Assembly: GCF_013522705.1 (NCBI RefSeq)
Contig: NZ_JAAMRE010000035.1
Span: 1 to 64,000 of the forward strand
Direction of reading: 5' to 3'
Source: Pseudomonas lurida
GTDB lineage: Bacteria > Pseudomonadota > Gammaproteobacteria > Pseudomonadales > Pseudomonadaceae
DNA length: 64,000 nucleotides
Shown: positions 43,069 to 52,430 of the stretch, one piece after another
Layout of the letters: the number at the start of each line of letters is the position of its first letter
Position numbering within the stretch: position 1 is the first letter of the stretch
Position numbers and translations under genes: made by a program
Notes under the pieces: model-generated
Seen by the model: the letters and a program-made list of their open reading frames with translations, nothing else
The model's database searches: none
Told to the model about the DNA's origin: nothing

Positions 43069-43090
43069 GCGGGAGGGAAGGCCCTCCCGC
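43069..43090 (-). terminator. Terminator for the desaturase
   Basis: GCGGGAGGG-AAGG-CCCTCCCGC, 8 nt beyond the minus-strand stop at 43098. T-run is weak. Confidence 0.6.
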
Positions 43091-43097
43091 AGCGAGG

Positions 43098-44282
43098 TTA
43101 CGCGGCTGTAGGGCGCAACGAATAGGTCTTCAATTGGTGTGCAAAATCACGCAGGGATTGGATACCGCTGGCCTCGGCTTCGTGTACCCATTCCTTGATT
43201 GCCGCCAGCATGTCATGACCGTTAGCGCTGGTCTTGACCCAGATCTGCTGCAGCGCCAGGCGCTTCTCGTAGATCACCTTGAGCGCCTGGCTATGCTCCA
43301 GCATGCTCTGGATACGCAGGTGATGACGGTCATCCAGCAGGCTGGTTTCCCGCGACAGCAGGCGCTTGGCGCGATGGAACTGGTGGCGCACCGAGTGATC
43401 GACTTTTTCCAGCTCCTGCTTGACCAGCGGGCCGATCACCAACTTGCGGTACTGGGCCATGATCTGGAAACGGTTATTGAGGATCGCCATGGCGGTGTCC
43501 ATGTCCAGGTGGCCCTTGCCCTCGACGCGATGGGCAATCGGCGCCACGCGCTGCACCTTGGCCAGGCGCAGGAAGCTGAACACCTTGATCCACGCCCAGC
43601 CCAGGTCGAACTCCCATTTCTTCACCGACAGCTTGGCGGAGTTGGGGTAGGTGTGGTGATTGTTGTGCAGTTCTTCGCCGCCGACGATGATGCCCCACGG
43701 CACCAGGTTGGTGGCCGCGTCACGGCATTCGAAGTTGCGGTAGCCCACGGCATGGCCCAGGCCGTTGATCACGCCGGCGGCCCAGAACGGAATCCACATC
43801 ATCTGGATTGCCCAGATGGTGATGCCGATGGTGCCGAACAGCAGCAGGTCGATCACGCCCATGATCGCCACGCCCAGCAGCGGGTAGGGCGTATAGATTT
43901 TGCGCTCGAGCCAGTCGTCGGGGCAGTTCTTGCCGTAGATGCGCAGCGTCTCGGGGTTTTCCGCCTCGGCGCGGTACAGTTCGGCGCCTTTGCGCATCAC
44001 TGTGGAAAGCCCCTTGATGACCGGGCTGTGCGGGTCGTCGACGGTTTCGCATTTGGCATGGTGCTTACGGTGGATGGCAGTCCACTCGCGGGTGTTCTGC
44101 GCCGTGGTCAGCCACAGCCAGAGACGGAAGAAGTGTTTGAGACCGGCATTGAGCTCCAGGGAGCGATGGGCGGAATAGCGGTGCAGATAGACGGTGACCG
44201 CAATAATGGTCACGTGGGTCATCAACAGAGTGACTGCCACCAGTTGCCAGGCTGACAAGTCAAGAAAACCGTTGTACCACAT
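43098..44282 (-). CDS. Acyl-lipid delta-9 fatty-acid desaturase (DesA-like)
   Basis: 394 residues. Three His boxes of di-iron desaturases: HRYSAH (about 34), HRKHH (about 71) and HNNHH (about 205), with four hydrophobic spans. The N-terminus MWYNGFLDLSAWQLVAVTLL and long C-terminal helix region match Pseudomonas DesA, which introduces a double bond in membrane phospholipid acyl chains. A second, different desaturase is at 54474. Confidence 0.9.
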   Translation of the reverse strand: MWYNGFLDLSAWQLVAVTLLMTHVTIIAVTVYLHRYSAHRSLELNAGLKHFFRLWLWLTTAQNTREWTAIHRKHHAKCETVDDPHSPVIKGLSTVMRKGAELYRAEAENPETLRIYGKNCPDDWLERKIYTPYPLLGVAIMGVIDLLLFGTIGITIWAIQMMWIPFWAAGVINGLGHAVGYRNFECRDAATNLVPWGIIVGGEELHNNHHTYPNSAKLSVKKWEFDLGWAWIKVFSFLRLAKVQRVAPIAHRVEGKGHLDMDTAMAILNNRFQIMAQYRKLVIGPLVKQELEKVDHSVRHQFHRAKRLLSRETSLLDDRHHLRIQSMLEHSQALKVIYEKRLALQQIWVKTSANGHDMLAAIKEWVHEAEASGIQSLRDFAHQLKTYSLRPTAA

Positions 44283-44448
44283 AGGCTGTATGGCCCTCAG
44301 ATAAAGAAAAGAACAGCTTACGCATTATCACTAAGCCTACAGAGAAAACCAGCCGGCCTTTCAGATAGAAGTGACTGGATGTTTCTTATTCTATAATCCG
44401 CAGCCTTTGTAGGGCGATTCTGTTTTTTTGGTAAGGATTACTAAACCT

Positions 44449-46362
44449 ATGCTGCTTTCATACCGAAGTGCCCTACGTGTTGGGCTGGTATACCTGCTGG
44501 TTTCGATCGCCTGGATCGGGCTGACACAACGGGCATTTATCGAGTTTCTCGATGATCCGAGCGATATCAGCCGTTGGATGCAGGCGCGCGGCTATGTGTG
44601 GGTGGCGCTGACCGCCTTGGTGATTGGCCTGTTGTGCGTGCGTTTCATGCGCGCCAACCTGCAGCAACAACCCGTCAAAGAGAACCGCGAGCGCCTGCGC
44701 CAGGCAGCGGCGGTGTTCGATTGCACTCGCGAAGGCGTACTGGTCACGGACGCTCAAGGTCTGATCGTGCATGTGAACCGGGCTTTCATGGAGATCACAG
44801 GCTATGGGCGCGACGAGGTCATGGGCCAGGCGCCCAGCCTGTTCAAATCCGGGCGCCATTCGTCGCTTTTTTACCAACAGATGTTCCAGACCCTGGCGCG
44901 TACCGGCGAATGGAGCGGTGAAATCTGGAATCGGCGCAGAAGCGGGGAAATTTATCCACAGTGGCAAACCATTCGGGTGATTCACGATGACGATGGCCGC
45001 GTCAGTCACTACGTGGCGGTGTTTTCCGATATCACCGCCATCAAGCATTCCGAGCATGAGCTGGCCCGGCTCGCCCATCACGACCCGCTGACCGACCTGC
45101 CTAACCGGCTGCTGTTCACCGACCGTACCGAGCAGGCGCTGACCTCGGCGCAGCTGCACAAGCGTGGCTGCGCCTTGCTGTTGCTGGACCTGGACCATTT
45201 CAAAATCATCAACGACAGCCTCGGGCACAATGTCGGCGATCAGTTGCTCAAGCTGGTGGGGGAGCGGCTGCAGAGCCTGTTCGGCCCAGGCATGACCCTG
45301 GCGCGCCTGGGGGGTGACGAGTTCGCGGTGCTGGCCGAAAGTTGTCCACAGGTGGTGCAGGCCGCGGCACTGGCCCAACGCATGCTCGATGCGATGAAAC
45401 AACCGTTCATCTTCGATGGCCATCAGCTGTTTATCAGCGCCAGCATTGGCATCAGCCTGTTCCCCAACGACGCCCTGAGCGCCGAACAACTGCTGCGTAA
45501 TGCCGATTCAGCCTTGTTCAAGGCCAAGAGCGTCGGCCGTGAAAGCTACGCGCTGTACACCGAAGAACTCACCGCCCATGCGCAGAATCGGGTGGAAATC
45601 GCCAGCGAACTGCGCCGTGCCCTCGAACGGCAGGAATTGCGCGTGTATTACCAACCGGTGCACGACCTCACCGACAGCCGCCTCATCGGCGTCGAAGCGT
45701 TGGTGCGCTGGCAGCACCCGGAGCGTGGCCTGGTGCCTCCCGTCGAATTTATCCCGGTCGCCGAGCGCACCGGCCTGATTGCCGAGATCGACGCCTGGGT
45801 CATGCACCAGGCCTGTCGCCAAATGTGCCAGTGGCTGGCCGAGGGCGCCGCGCTGAGTTTTATCGCGGTCAACGTCTCCAGCCGCCTGTTTGCACGGCGC
45901 GAACTCTACGAGCAGGTCGCTCAGGTGCTGCATGACACGGGCCTGGAGCCGGCCTATCTGGAATTGGAAGTCACCGAAAGCGCGGTGATGGACGATCCCG
46001 AAGTGGCCCTTGAGCAACTGCACCGCCTGCGCGAACTCGGCCTGCGCCTGGCCATCGACGATTTTGGCACCGGTTATTCGTCGTTGCTGCGTCTCAAACG
46101 GCTGCCGGTGCAGAAACTCAAGATCGATCAAGGCTTCGTCGCCGGCCTGCCCTATGACGAAGACGACGTAGCAATTGTGCGTGTGGTCATCGCCCTGGCT
46201 AAAAGCATGGGCATGCAGGTGCACGCAGAGGGCATCGAACAGGTGGAGCAGGCGCGGTTTCTGTTGGAGCAGGGTTGCGATCTGGGCCAGGGGTATTGGT
46301 TCGGCAGGCCGATGCCAGCCCATGAGATCGATTGGGACCGCGCGCCCAACCTCCACACTTGA
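44449..46362 (+). CDS. PAS-GGDEF-EAL cyclic-di-GMP regulator
   Basis: 637 residues from ATG 44449. Two N-terminal spans flank a short periplasmic loop. PAS domain at about 90-200 (REGVLVTDAQGLIVHVNRAFMEITGYGRDEV). GGDEF with LARLGGDEFAVLAES, EAL with LIGVEALVRWQHPE, ENVSSRL-like AVNVSSRLFARRE, VTESAVMDD and AIDDFGTGYSSL. Both active sites look conserved, so it may be bifunctional; in most such proteins the phosphodiesterase dominates. Membrane-anchored. It has a weak Shine-Dalgarno 11 nt upstream. Confidence 0.9.
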   Translation: MLLSYRSALRVGLVYLLVSIAWIGLTQRAFIEFLDDPSDISRWMQARGYVWVALTALVIGLLCVRFMRANLQQQPVKENRERLRQAAAVFDCTREGVLVTDAQGLIVHVNRAFMEITGYGRDEVMGQAPSLFKSGRHSSLFYQQMFQTLARTGEWSGEIWNRRRSGEIYPQWQTIRVIHDDDGRVSHYVAVFSDITAIKHSEHELARLAHHDPLTDLPNRLLFTDRTEQALTSAQLHKRGCALLLLDLDHFKIINDSLGHNVGDQLLKLVGERLQSLFGPGMTLARLGGDEFAVLAESCPQVVQAAALAQRMLDAMKQPFIFDGHQLFISASIGISLFPNDALSAEQLLRNADSALFKAKSVGRESYALYTEELTAHAQNRVEIASELRRALERQELRVYYQPVHDLTDSRLIGVEALVRWQHPERGLVPPVEFIPVAERTGLIAEIDAWVMHQACRQMCQWLAEGAALSFIAVNVSSRLFARRELYEQVAQVLHDTGLEPAYLELEVTESAVMDDPEVALEQLHRLRELGLRLAIDDFGTGYSSLLRLKRLPVQKLKIDQGFVAGLPYDEDDVAIVRVVIALAKSMGMQVHAEGIEQVEQARFLLEQGCDLGQGYWFGRPMPAHEIDWDRAPNLHT

Positions 46363-46474
46363 ATGCATTCCCGATGGGGGCGGGGCTTGTCTGCTCCCCC
46401 ATTCAGGTCTTCGCCGGGCTGCTTCCATGACTAACCCCACGTCCTGTCAGAAAATTCTTTCTGGTTATATAAAC

Positions 46475-46499
46475 ATTCTTAAATAGTATTTTTAAGAAT
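46475..46499. promoter_or_regulatory. AT-rich inverted repeat upstream of oscA
   Basis: ATTCTTAAA (46475-46483) and TTTAAGAAT (46491-46499) form a perfect 9-bp inverted repeat about 80 nt before oscA. Candidate operator for CysB or another sulfur-starvation regulator; the assignment is inference. Confidence 0.5.
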
Positions 46500-46579
46500 A
46501 TCCGCGCTTATCTACTATCGCTCTCACGCCGCAAGCAGTGCCGCCACTGCCAGGCACTATTCATTTCAGGAGCGAGACC

Positions 46580-46762
46580 ATGAGCGCATCTCTACGTAGC
46601 GTCGACGGCCAGGACGAAGCAACCATCTTGCGTGAGATCCAGAGCGCCCTGCGCGATCTGCGTTTTGGCGCGGTGGAAATCACCGTGCATAACGCCCAGG
46701 TAGTGCAGATCGAGCGCAAGGAAAAATTCCGTCTGCAAAACCCCGGTAATAAACCGAGCTAA
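46580..46762 (+). CDS. oscA: OscA-like sulfur starvation protein (DUF2292/YezD)
   Basis: 60 residues from ATG 46580 (AGGAG 7 nt upstream). IREIQSALRDLRFGAVEITVHNAQVVQIERKEKFRL is the YezD/DUF2292 core; in Pseudomonas this gene precedes sbp and is named oscA, needed for growth with organosulfur compounds, including during chromate stress. 65 nt upstream of sbp on the same strand. Confidence 0.88.
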   Translation: MSASLRSVDGQDEATILREIQSALRDLRFGAVEITVHNAQVVQIERKEKFRLQNPGNKPS

Positions 46763-46827
46763 GCGCTGACGGCGATAGACCCGCAATTATAAGAAAAAGC
46801 CAACACCCCAGAATTTCAGGAGCTTCT

Positions 46828-47838
46828 ATGTCGTCGATTCGCCGTTATGCCCTGGCCGCCCTGGCCAGCGCCGTGTTTGCCGGTTCTGCGGTTGCCAAGG
46901 ACTACGAGTTGCTCAACGTCTCGTACGATCCGACCCGTGAGCTGTACCAGGACTACAACGCGGAATTCACCAGCTTCTGGAAACAGGCCCACCCCGGCGA
47001 CACCGTCAAGATCCAGCAATCCCACGGTGGCTCGGGCAAGCAAGGCCGTGCGGTGATCGACGGCCTGCGCGCCGACGTGGTGACCCTGGCCCTGGCCGGC
47101 GACATCGACGAAATCGCCAAGCTGGGCAAGACCCTCCCGGAAAACTGGCAGACCCGGCTGCCGGACGCCAGCACTCCGTACACCTCGACCATCGTGTTCC
47201 TGGTGCGCAAGGGCAACCCCAAAGGCATCAAGGACTGGGGCGACCTGATCAAGCAAGACGTGTCGGTGATCACGCCGAATCCGAAAACCTCAGGCGGTGC
47301 GCGCTGGAACTTCCTCGCCGCCTGGGCTTATGGCCTCAAGGCTGGGGGCAGCGAAGCCAAGGCCCAGGAATACGTGAAGGAACTGTTCAAGCACGTACCG
47401 GTGCTGGACACCGGTGCGCGCGGTTCGACCATCACCTTCGTCAATAACGGTCAGGGTGATGTATTGCTCGCCTGGGAAAACGAGGCGTTCCTGGCGCTCA
47501 AGGAAGACGGCGGCAAAGACAAGTTCGATATCGTCGTACCGTCGCTGTCGATCCTTGCCGAGCCACCGGTGGCGGTGGTCGACAAGAACGCCGAGAAAAA
47601 GGGCAACACCGAAATCGCCACCGAATACCTCAAGCACCTGTACAGCCCGGCCGGCCAGGAGATTGCGGCGAAAAACTTCTACCGCCCACGCGATGAAAAG
47701 GTTGCCGCCAAATACGCCCGGCAGTTCCCGAAACTGGACCTGGTGACTATCGACAAAGACTTCGGCGGCTGGAAAACTGCCCAACCGAAATTCTTTAACG
47801 ACGGTGGCGTGTTCGACCAGATCTACACGGCGCAGTAA
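46828..47838 (+). CDS. sbp: Sulfate-binding periplasmic protein
   Basis: 336 residues with signal peptide ending GSAVA-KDYELLN. Sbp signatures: LLNVSYDPTRELYQDYNAEF, QSHGGSGKQGRAVIDGLRADVVTLALAGDID, NPKTSGGARWNFLAAW. It binds sulfate (or thiosulfate) and feeds CysTWA. AGGAGC ribosome binding site. A hairpin lies between it and cysT. Confidence 0.96.
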   Translation: MSSIRRYALAALASAVFAGSAVAKDYELLNVSYDPTRELYQDYNAEFTSFWKQAHPGDTVKIQQSHGGSGKQGRAVIDGLRADVVTLALAGDIDEIAKLGKTLPENWQTRLPDASTPYTSTIVFLVRKGNPKGIKDWGDLIKQDVSVITPNPKTSGGARWNFLAAWAYGLKAGGSEAKAQEYVKELFKHVPVLDTGARGSTITFVNNGQGDVLLAWENEAFLALKEDGGKDKFDIVVPSLSILAEPPVAVVDKNAEKKGNTEIATEYLKHLYSPAGQEIAAKNFYRPRDEKVAAKYARQFPKLDLVTIDKDFGGWKTAQPKFFNDGGVFDQIYTAQ

Positions 47839-47863
47839 GCCAAGCAACAACCCGCCCACAGAG

Positions 47864-47885
47864 CCCGCATTCAGCTGCGGGTTTT
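47864..47885 (+). terminator. Intercistronic attenuator-type hairpin
   Basis: CCCGCA-TTCAGC-TGCGGG-TTTT between sbp and cysT. Partial termination here would give more Sbp than permease, as is usual for binding-protein operons. Confidence 0.7.
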
Positions 47886-47915
47886 GTGTGTCAGTTACGC
47901 TAACCAAGGACTCTT

Positions 47916-48734
47916 ATGTCGCGTCGTATCTCCCCCGTCATACCCGGCTTCGGGCTGACGCTGGGCTACACCGTGGTGTACCTCAGCCTGATCGTGCTCA
48001 TCCCCCTCGCGGCGATGTTCGTTCACGCCGCTCAACTCACCTGGGATCAGTTCTGGAACATCATTTCCGCACCGCGCGTGCTGGCGGCCTTGAAGCTGAG
48101 CTTCAGCACCGCGCTGTACGCCGCGCTGATCAACGGTGTGATCGGCACGCTGCTGGCCTGGGTGCTGGTGCGTTACACCTTCCCCGGACGCAAGATCATC
48201 GACGCGATGATCGACCTGCCGTTCGCCCTGCCCACCGCCGTGGCCGGTATTGCGCTGACCGCGCTGTACACACCGACCGGCCTGGTCGGCCAGTTCGCCG
48301 CCGACCTGGGTTTCAAGATCGCCTACACGCCGCTGGGCATCACCCTGGCGTTGACCTTCGTGACCCTGCCGTTCGTGGTACGCACGGTGCAGCCGGTATT
48401 GGCCGATATCCCGCGCGAAGTCGAAGAAGCCGCCGCCTGCCTGGGTGCCAAGCCGTTGCAGGTGTTCCGCTACATCCTCGTGCCGGCGCTGCTGCCGGCC
48501 TGGCTGACCGGTTTCGCCCTGGCGTTCGCCCGAGGCGTGGGTGAGTACGGTTCGGTGATTTTCATCGCCGGTAACATGCCGATGAAAACCGAGATCCTGC
48601 CGCTGCTGATCATGGTCAAGCTCGACCAGTACGACTACCGCGGCGCCACCTCCATTGGCGTGTTGATGCTGGTGGTTTCCTTTGTTTTGCTGCTGCTGAT
48701 CAACTTGTTGCAGCGGCGCATCGAACGTCCATAA
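47916..48734 (+). CDS. cysT: Sulfate ABC transporter permease CysT
   Basis: 272 residues, six spans. EAA-type loop REVEEAAACLGAKPLQVFRYILVPALLPAWLTG contacts CysA. VIPGFGLTLGYTVVYLSLIVLIPLAAMFV start matches CysT (CysU). AAGGA 5 nt upstream. 13 nt before cysW. Confidence 0.95.
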   Translation: MSRRISPVIPGFGLTLGYTVVYLSLIVLIPLAAMFVHAAQLTWDQFWNIISAPRVLAALKLSFSTALYAALINGVIGTLLAWVLVRYTFPGRKIIDAMIDLPFALPTAVAGIALTALYTPTGLVGQFAADLGFKIAYTPLGITLALTFVTLPFVVRTVQPVLADIPREVEEAAACLGAKPLQVFRYILVPALLPAWLTGFALAFARGVGEYGSVIFIAGNMPMKTEILPLLIMVKLDQYDYRGATSIGVLMLVVSFVLLLLINLLQRRIERP

Positions 48735-48747
48735 GGAGGCGCGGAAC

Positions 48748-49620
48748 ATGTCCCAATCGTCTATTTCCGCTGCGTCCTCGGCCAACGCAGCCCGGCGTGG
48801 CAGTGCCGCGTCGCGACGCATCCTGATCGGCTTCGGCTGGCTGGTGTTCGCGCTGTTTCTGCTGTTGCCGCTGTTTATCGTGGTGTCCCAGGGCTTGAAG
48901 AACGGCCTCGGCGCGTTTTTCACCGCGATCCTTGAACCGGACGCGTTGTCCGCACTGAAGCTCACGGTGATCGCCGTGTTGATTTCGGTACCGCTCAACC
49001 TGGTGTTCGGCGTCAGCGCGGCGTGGTGCGTGAGCAAGTACTCGTTCCGTGGCAAAAGCATTCTGGTGACGCTGATCGACCTGCCGTTCTCGGTGTCGCC
49101 GGTGATCGCCGGCCTGGTGTATGTGCTGATGTTCGGCGCCCAGGGCTTTTTCGGGCCGTGGTTGCAAGCGCACGACATCCAGATCGTGTTCGCCCTGCCG
49201 GGTATCGTGCTGGCGACGATTTTCGTCACCGTGCCGTTCGTGGCCCGTGAGCTGATCCCGCTGATGCAGGAGCAGGGCACCCAGGAAGAAGAGGCGGCGC
49301 GCCTGCTCGGCGCCAATGGCTGGCAGATGTTCTGGCATGTGACCGTGCCGAACATTAAATGGGGCCTGATCTACGGCGTGGTGCTGTGTACCGCGCGGGC
49401 CATGGGGGAGTTCGGCGCGGTGTCGGTGGTGTCCGGCCACATTCGCGGCGTGACCAACACCTTGCCGCTGCACGTCGAGATTCTCTACAACGAATACAAC
49501 CACGTTGCCGCGTTCGCGGTGGCGAGTCTGTTGCTGATCCTGGCGCTCTTCATCCTGCTGCTCAAGCAGTGGAGCGAGAACCGTATCAATCGCCTGCGCG
49601 CCAGTGCGGCAGAGGAATAA
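48748..49620 (+). CDS. cysW: Sulfate ABC transporter permease CysW
   Basis: 290 residues, six spans, EAA loop EEEAARLLGANGWQMFWHVTVPNIKWGLIYG. Ser/Ala-rich N-terminus, then ILIGFGWLVFALFLLLPLFIVV. Forms the heterodimeric channel with CysT. Starts after AAGGAGGCG. Confidence 0.95.
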   Translation: MSQSSISAASSANAARRGSAASRRILIGFGWLVFALFLLLPLFIVVSQGLKNGLGAFFTAILEPDALSALKLTVIAVLISVPLNLVFGVSAAWCVSKYSFRGKSILVTLIDLPFSVSPVIAGLVYVLMFGAQGFFGPWLQAHDIQIVFALPGIVLATIFVTVPFVARELIPLMQEQGTQEEEAARLLGANGWQMFWHVTVPNIKWGLIYGVVLCTARAMGEFGAVSVVSGHIRGVTNTLPLHVEILYNEYNHVAAFAVASLLLILALFILLLKQWSENRINRLRASAAEE

Positions 49621-49623
49621 GTC

Positions 49624-50604
49624 ATGTCGATCGAAGTCCGTAATGTCAGCAAGAACTTCAACGCCTTCAAGGCCCTGAACAGCATCAATCTGGATATCCA
49701 GAGTGGCGAGCTGGTGGCGTTGCTCGGCCCCTCCGGCTGCGGCAAGACCACGTTGCTGCGCATCATCGCCGGCCTGGAAACGCCCGATGACGGCAGCATT
49801 GTGTTCCACGGCGAGGACGTGTCGGGCCACGACGTGCGTGATCGCAACGTCGGGTTTGTGTTTCAGCACTATGCGTTGTTTCGCCACATGACCGTGTTCG
49901 ATAACGTCGCCTTCGGCCTGCGCATGAAGCCGAAAAACCAGCGGCCCAGCGAAAGCCAGATCGCGGCGAAGGTCCATGAGCTGCTGAACATGGTGCAACT
50001 GGACTGGCTGTCCGACCGCTACCCGGAACAACTCTCCGGCGGCCAACGCCAGCGCATCGCCCTGGCCCGCGCCCTGGCGGTGGAACCCAAGGTGCTGCTG
50101 CTGGACGAACCTTTCGGCGCCCTCGACGCCAAGGTGCGTAAAGAACTGCGCCGCTGGCTGGCGCGCCTGCATGAAGACATCAACCTCACGTCGGTTTTCG
50201 TGACCCACGATCAGGAAGAGGCCATGGAAGTCGCCGACCGCATCGTGGTGATGAACAAGGGCGTGATCGAACAGATCGGCTCACCGGGTGACGTCTACGA
50301 GAACCCGGCCAGCGATTTTGTGTACCACTTCCTCGGCGACTCCAATCGCCTGCACCTGGGCGAAGACCGGCACGTGCTGTTCCGCCCTCATGAAGTGTCG
50401 CTGTCGCGCCATGCACTGGAAGACCACCACGCCGCCGAAGTGCGCGATATCCGCCCGCTGGGCGCGACCACGCGAGTGACGCTCAAGGTGGAGGGCCAGC
50501 CCGAACTGATCGAAGCCGAAGTGGTGAAAGACCACGACAGCCTGACCGGTTTGGCCCGTGGCGAAACCCTGTTCTTCAAGCCCAAGGTCTGGCAAAAAAC
50601 CTGA
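49624..50604 (+). CDS. cysA: Sulfate ABC transporter ATPase CysA
   Basis: 326 residues. Walker A LGPSGCGKTTLLRI, signature LSGGQRQRIALARAL, Walker B VLLLDEPFGALD, H-loop FVTHDQEEAMEVADR, and a C-terminal TOBE-like domain (VLFRPHEVSLSRHA). Last gene of oscA-sbp-cysTWA. Its 3' flank is a REP element 6 nt past the stop. Confidence 0.96.
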   Translation: MSIEVRNVSKNFNAFKALNSINLDIQSGELVALLGPSGCGKTTLLRIIAGLETPDDGSIVFHGEDVSGHDVRDRNVGFVFQHYALFRHMTVFDNVAFGLRMKPKNQRPSESQIAAKVHELLNMVQLDWLSDRYPEQLSGGQRQRIALARALAVEPKVLLLDEPFGALDAKVRKELRRWLARLHEDINLTSVFVTHDQEEAMEVADRIVVMNKGVIEQIGSPGDVYENPASDFVYHFLGDSNRLHLGEDRHVLFRPHEVSLSRHALEDHHAAEVRDIRPLGATTRVTLKVEGQPELIEAEVVKDHDSLTGLARGETLFFKPKVWQKT

Positions 50605-50610
50605 GCCCCT

Positions 50611-50717
50611 GATCGTTCCCACGCTCCGCGTGGGAGCGCCTTTTGTGACGCTCTGCGTCACGCTTTGGGACGCGGAGCGTCCTGGGCTGCATTCCCACGC
50701 GGAGCATGGGAACGATC
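50611..50717. repeat. REP/BIME-type element
   Basis: 107 bp beginning GATCGTTCCCACGCTCCGCG and ending with its inverted copy CATGGGAACGATC; inner arms TGACGCTCTGCGTCA and GGACGCGGAGCGTCC. A well-known dispersed Pseudomonas repeat. It lies between convergent genes and overlaps the 3' end of the DUF962 gene by 60 nt. Confidence 0.9.
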
Positions 50718-51224
50718 ATCGCGGCGAGCCATTGGCCCCGAGCGCTCTTCGACCTGTTGCTTCAAGCCATGCCGCAACCCCAGCAAAAACGCCACCTCCG
50801 CCACCACAAACAACGGCCCCACAATCAACCCCGACACGTCATCCACAAACGCCGGTTTCTTGCCTTCGTAGTAATGCCCGACAAACTGAATCACCCAACC
50901 CACCACAAACATCCCCACCCCACTGCTGAGCCACACCATCGTGCTCTGCGCCGCCAACGCATGCCCGGCCCACACCGACAAGCCCATCAATACCGTCATC
51001 AAGACGCCCAGGGCCAGCTCGAGGCGCAGGTAAAACCACGCCGAAAACAACCCCACGATCACCGCCGGTGAAAGCCACAACCCACCCACCGTCCATTCCG
51101 GGCGCGACAGCAGAACGGCCACGGCAACCACAATCATTGGGATGCCGACAAAATGGCTGGCGATATTGCGCGGGTCGCGGTGGTAGGCGGCGTATTGACT
51201 GAGGTGGTCGACGAGGCTTTTCAT
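50658..51224 (-). CDS. DUF962 membrane protein (Mpo1/YGL010w-like), C-terminus encoded in a REP
   Basis: 188 residues from ATG 51224 (AGGAGG, 7 nt). MKSLVDHLSQYAAYHRDPRNIASHFVGIP is the DUF962 start with conserved His residues; later VIQFVGHYYEGKKPAF. Four spans. Yeast Mpo1 is a dioxygenase in alpha-oxidation of 2-hydroxy fatty acids; bacterial role unproven. The last 19 residues (DRSHAPRGNAAQDAPRPKA) come from the REP element, so the native stop was lost or the REP inserted near the gene end. Confidence 0.88.
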   Translation of the reverse strand: MKSLVDHLSQYAAYHRDPRNIASHFVGIPMIVVAVAVLLSRPEWTVGGLWLSPAVIVGLFSAWFYLRLELALGVLMTVLMGLSVWAGHALAAQSTMVWLSSGVGMFVVGWVIQFVGHYYEGKKPAFVDDVSGLIVGPLFVVAEVAFLLGLRHGLKQQVEERSGPMARRDDRSHAPRGNAAQDAPRPKA

Positions 51225-51307
51225 TGTTGTTCCTCCTGTAGGATGTTTGATGATGCCCTGTCGGACCACGCCTGACTGTCGGCTGGACGACAATCTTCGG
51301 AGCGCTC

Positions 51308-52000
51308 ATGAACCCAGAGAACTGGCACCGCCAATTGGTCACCGGCCATTGGTTCAGGCACTTGCCGGGCGACCTGCAGCGCAGCCTGCTGACGGCCGCT
51401 CGCTTGCGTACGCTGGCGGCGGGGCAGTGGCTGTTCAAACGCGGCGATCCGCCCTGTGGCCTGTATGCGGTGCTCGACGGTGCGGTGCGCATCAGCGCGG
51501 TCAATGCCCAAGGCAAGGAAGCGGTGTTGAGCCTGGTGGAAACGCCCTACTGGTTCGGCGAGATCTGCCTGTTCGACGGCCTGCCGCGCACCCACGATGC
51601 GCTGGCGATGGGGCCGTGTACGTTGCTGCACGTGCCGCAGGCGGCGATGCTCGCGCTGCTTGAGCACCAGCCGGTGTATTGGCGGGAAATAGCCCTGCTG
51701 ATGAGCCATAAACTGCGGCTGTCATTGATCAATATCGAACAGATGAGCCTGATGCCCGCGTCGGCGCGCCTGGCCCATCGGTTGCTGATGATTGCCGAAG
51801 GCTACGGTGAAATCGAGCAGGCGCGCCGCGAGCTGCAACTGCCCCAGGAAGACTTGGCGGCGATGTTGGGCCTGTCGCGCCAGACCATCAACAGCCTGCT
51901 CAAGAGTCTGGAGCAGCAGGGCATTATCGGCTTGAGTTATGGCGCGATCAAAGTGCTCGACCTGCCAGGCCTGCGGCACGCCGCAGGCGCCTCAAACTAG
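51308..52000 (+). CDS. Crp/Fnr-family transcription regulator
   Basis: 230 residues. Cyclic-nucleotide-binding fold: GQWLFKRGDPPCGLYAVLDGAVRIS and WFGEICLFDGLPRTHDA; C-terminal winged helix LPQEDLAAMLGLSRQTINSLLKSLEQQGII. No Fnr cysteine cluster, so it is not an iron-sulfur oxygen sensor. Divergent from the DUF962 gene (83 nt). Signal unknown. Its end overlaps the convergent HIUase-like gene by 4 nt. Confidence 0.88.
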   Translation: MNPENWHRQLVTGHWFRHLPGDLQRSLLTAARLRTLAAGQWLFKRGDPPCGLYAVLDGAVRISAVNAQGKEAVLSLVETPYWFGEICLFDGLPRTHDALAMGPCTLLHVPQAAMLALLEHQPVYWREIALLMSHKLRLSLINIEQMSLMPASARLAHRLLMIAEGYGEIEQARRELQLPQEDLAAMLGLSRQTINSLLKSLEQQGIIGLSYGAIKVLDLPGLRHAAGASN

Positions 52001-52407
52001 GAGCCGCGGTACGTGGAGAACCCGTACGGGCTGAGCAGCAGCGGGATGTGGTAGTGCTGGTCGGCCTGCTTGACCTGGAAAATCACCGGTACTTCCGGGA
52101 AAAAGGTCTCGCGGTTGGCCTTCTTGTAGTAGTCGCCGGTCTTGAACACCACCCGGTACTCGCCGGGTTTCATGCTGCGATCGGCGGGGAACAGTTCGGC
52201 AATGCGCCCCTGCTGGTTGGTCACGCCCTCGGACAGCGCTTGCCAGTGATCGCCCACCTGCTGCTCCAGGGTCACACTCACACCCGCCGACGGCAGGCCG
52301 TTTTCCAGGTTAAGGACGTGGACGCTCAGCGGGTTGCCGTCGGCCAGGGCCAGGTTGCACAGGCCGCTCAGGCTGAGGGCGGCGAGGGTAATGCTCAGGG
52401 TTTTCAT
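51997..52407 (-). CDS. Secreted 5-hydroxyisourate hydrolase-like (transthyretin-related) protein
   Basis: 136 residues with signal peptide (LCNLALA-DGN). Transthyretin-related core: LSVHVLNLENGLPSAGVSVTLEQ, FKTGDYY, and C-terminal HYHIPLLLSPYGFSTYRGS, the TRP family ending with catalytic His and Arg. HIUases act in urate breakdown; an exported form is found in some bacteria. No other urate genes are near. Downstream of the GlcG-like gene in a short operon (23 nt). Confidence 0.88.
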   Translation of the reverse strand: MKTLSITLAALSLSGLCNLALADGNPLSVHVLNLENGLPSAGVSVTLEQQVGDHWQALSEGVTNQQGRIAELFPADRSMKPGEYRVVFKTGDYYKKANRETFFPEVPVIFQVKQADQHYHIPLLLSPYGFSTYRGS

Positions 52408-52430
52408 CGAGAGGTCCTTTCGAGGGTCAG

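Noticed and set aside
47895..50208. Two long minus-strand frames opposite cysT-cysA
   Set aside because: Shadows of the permease and ATPase genes; His/Gln/Arg-rich and without motifs.
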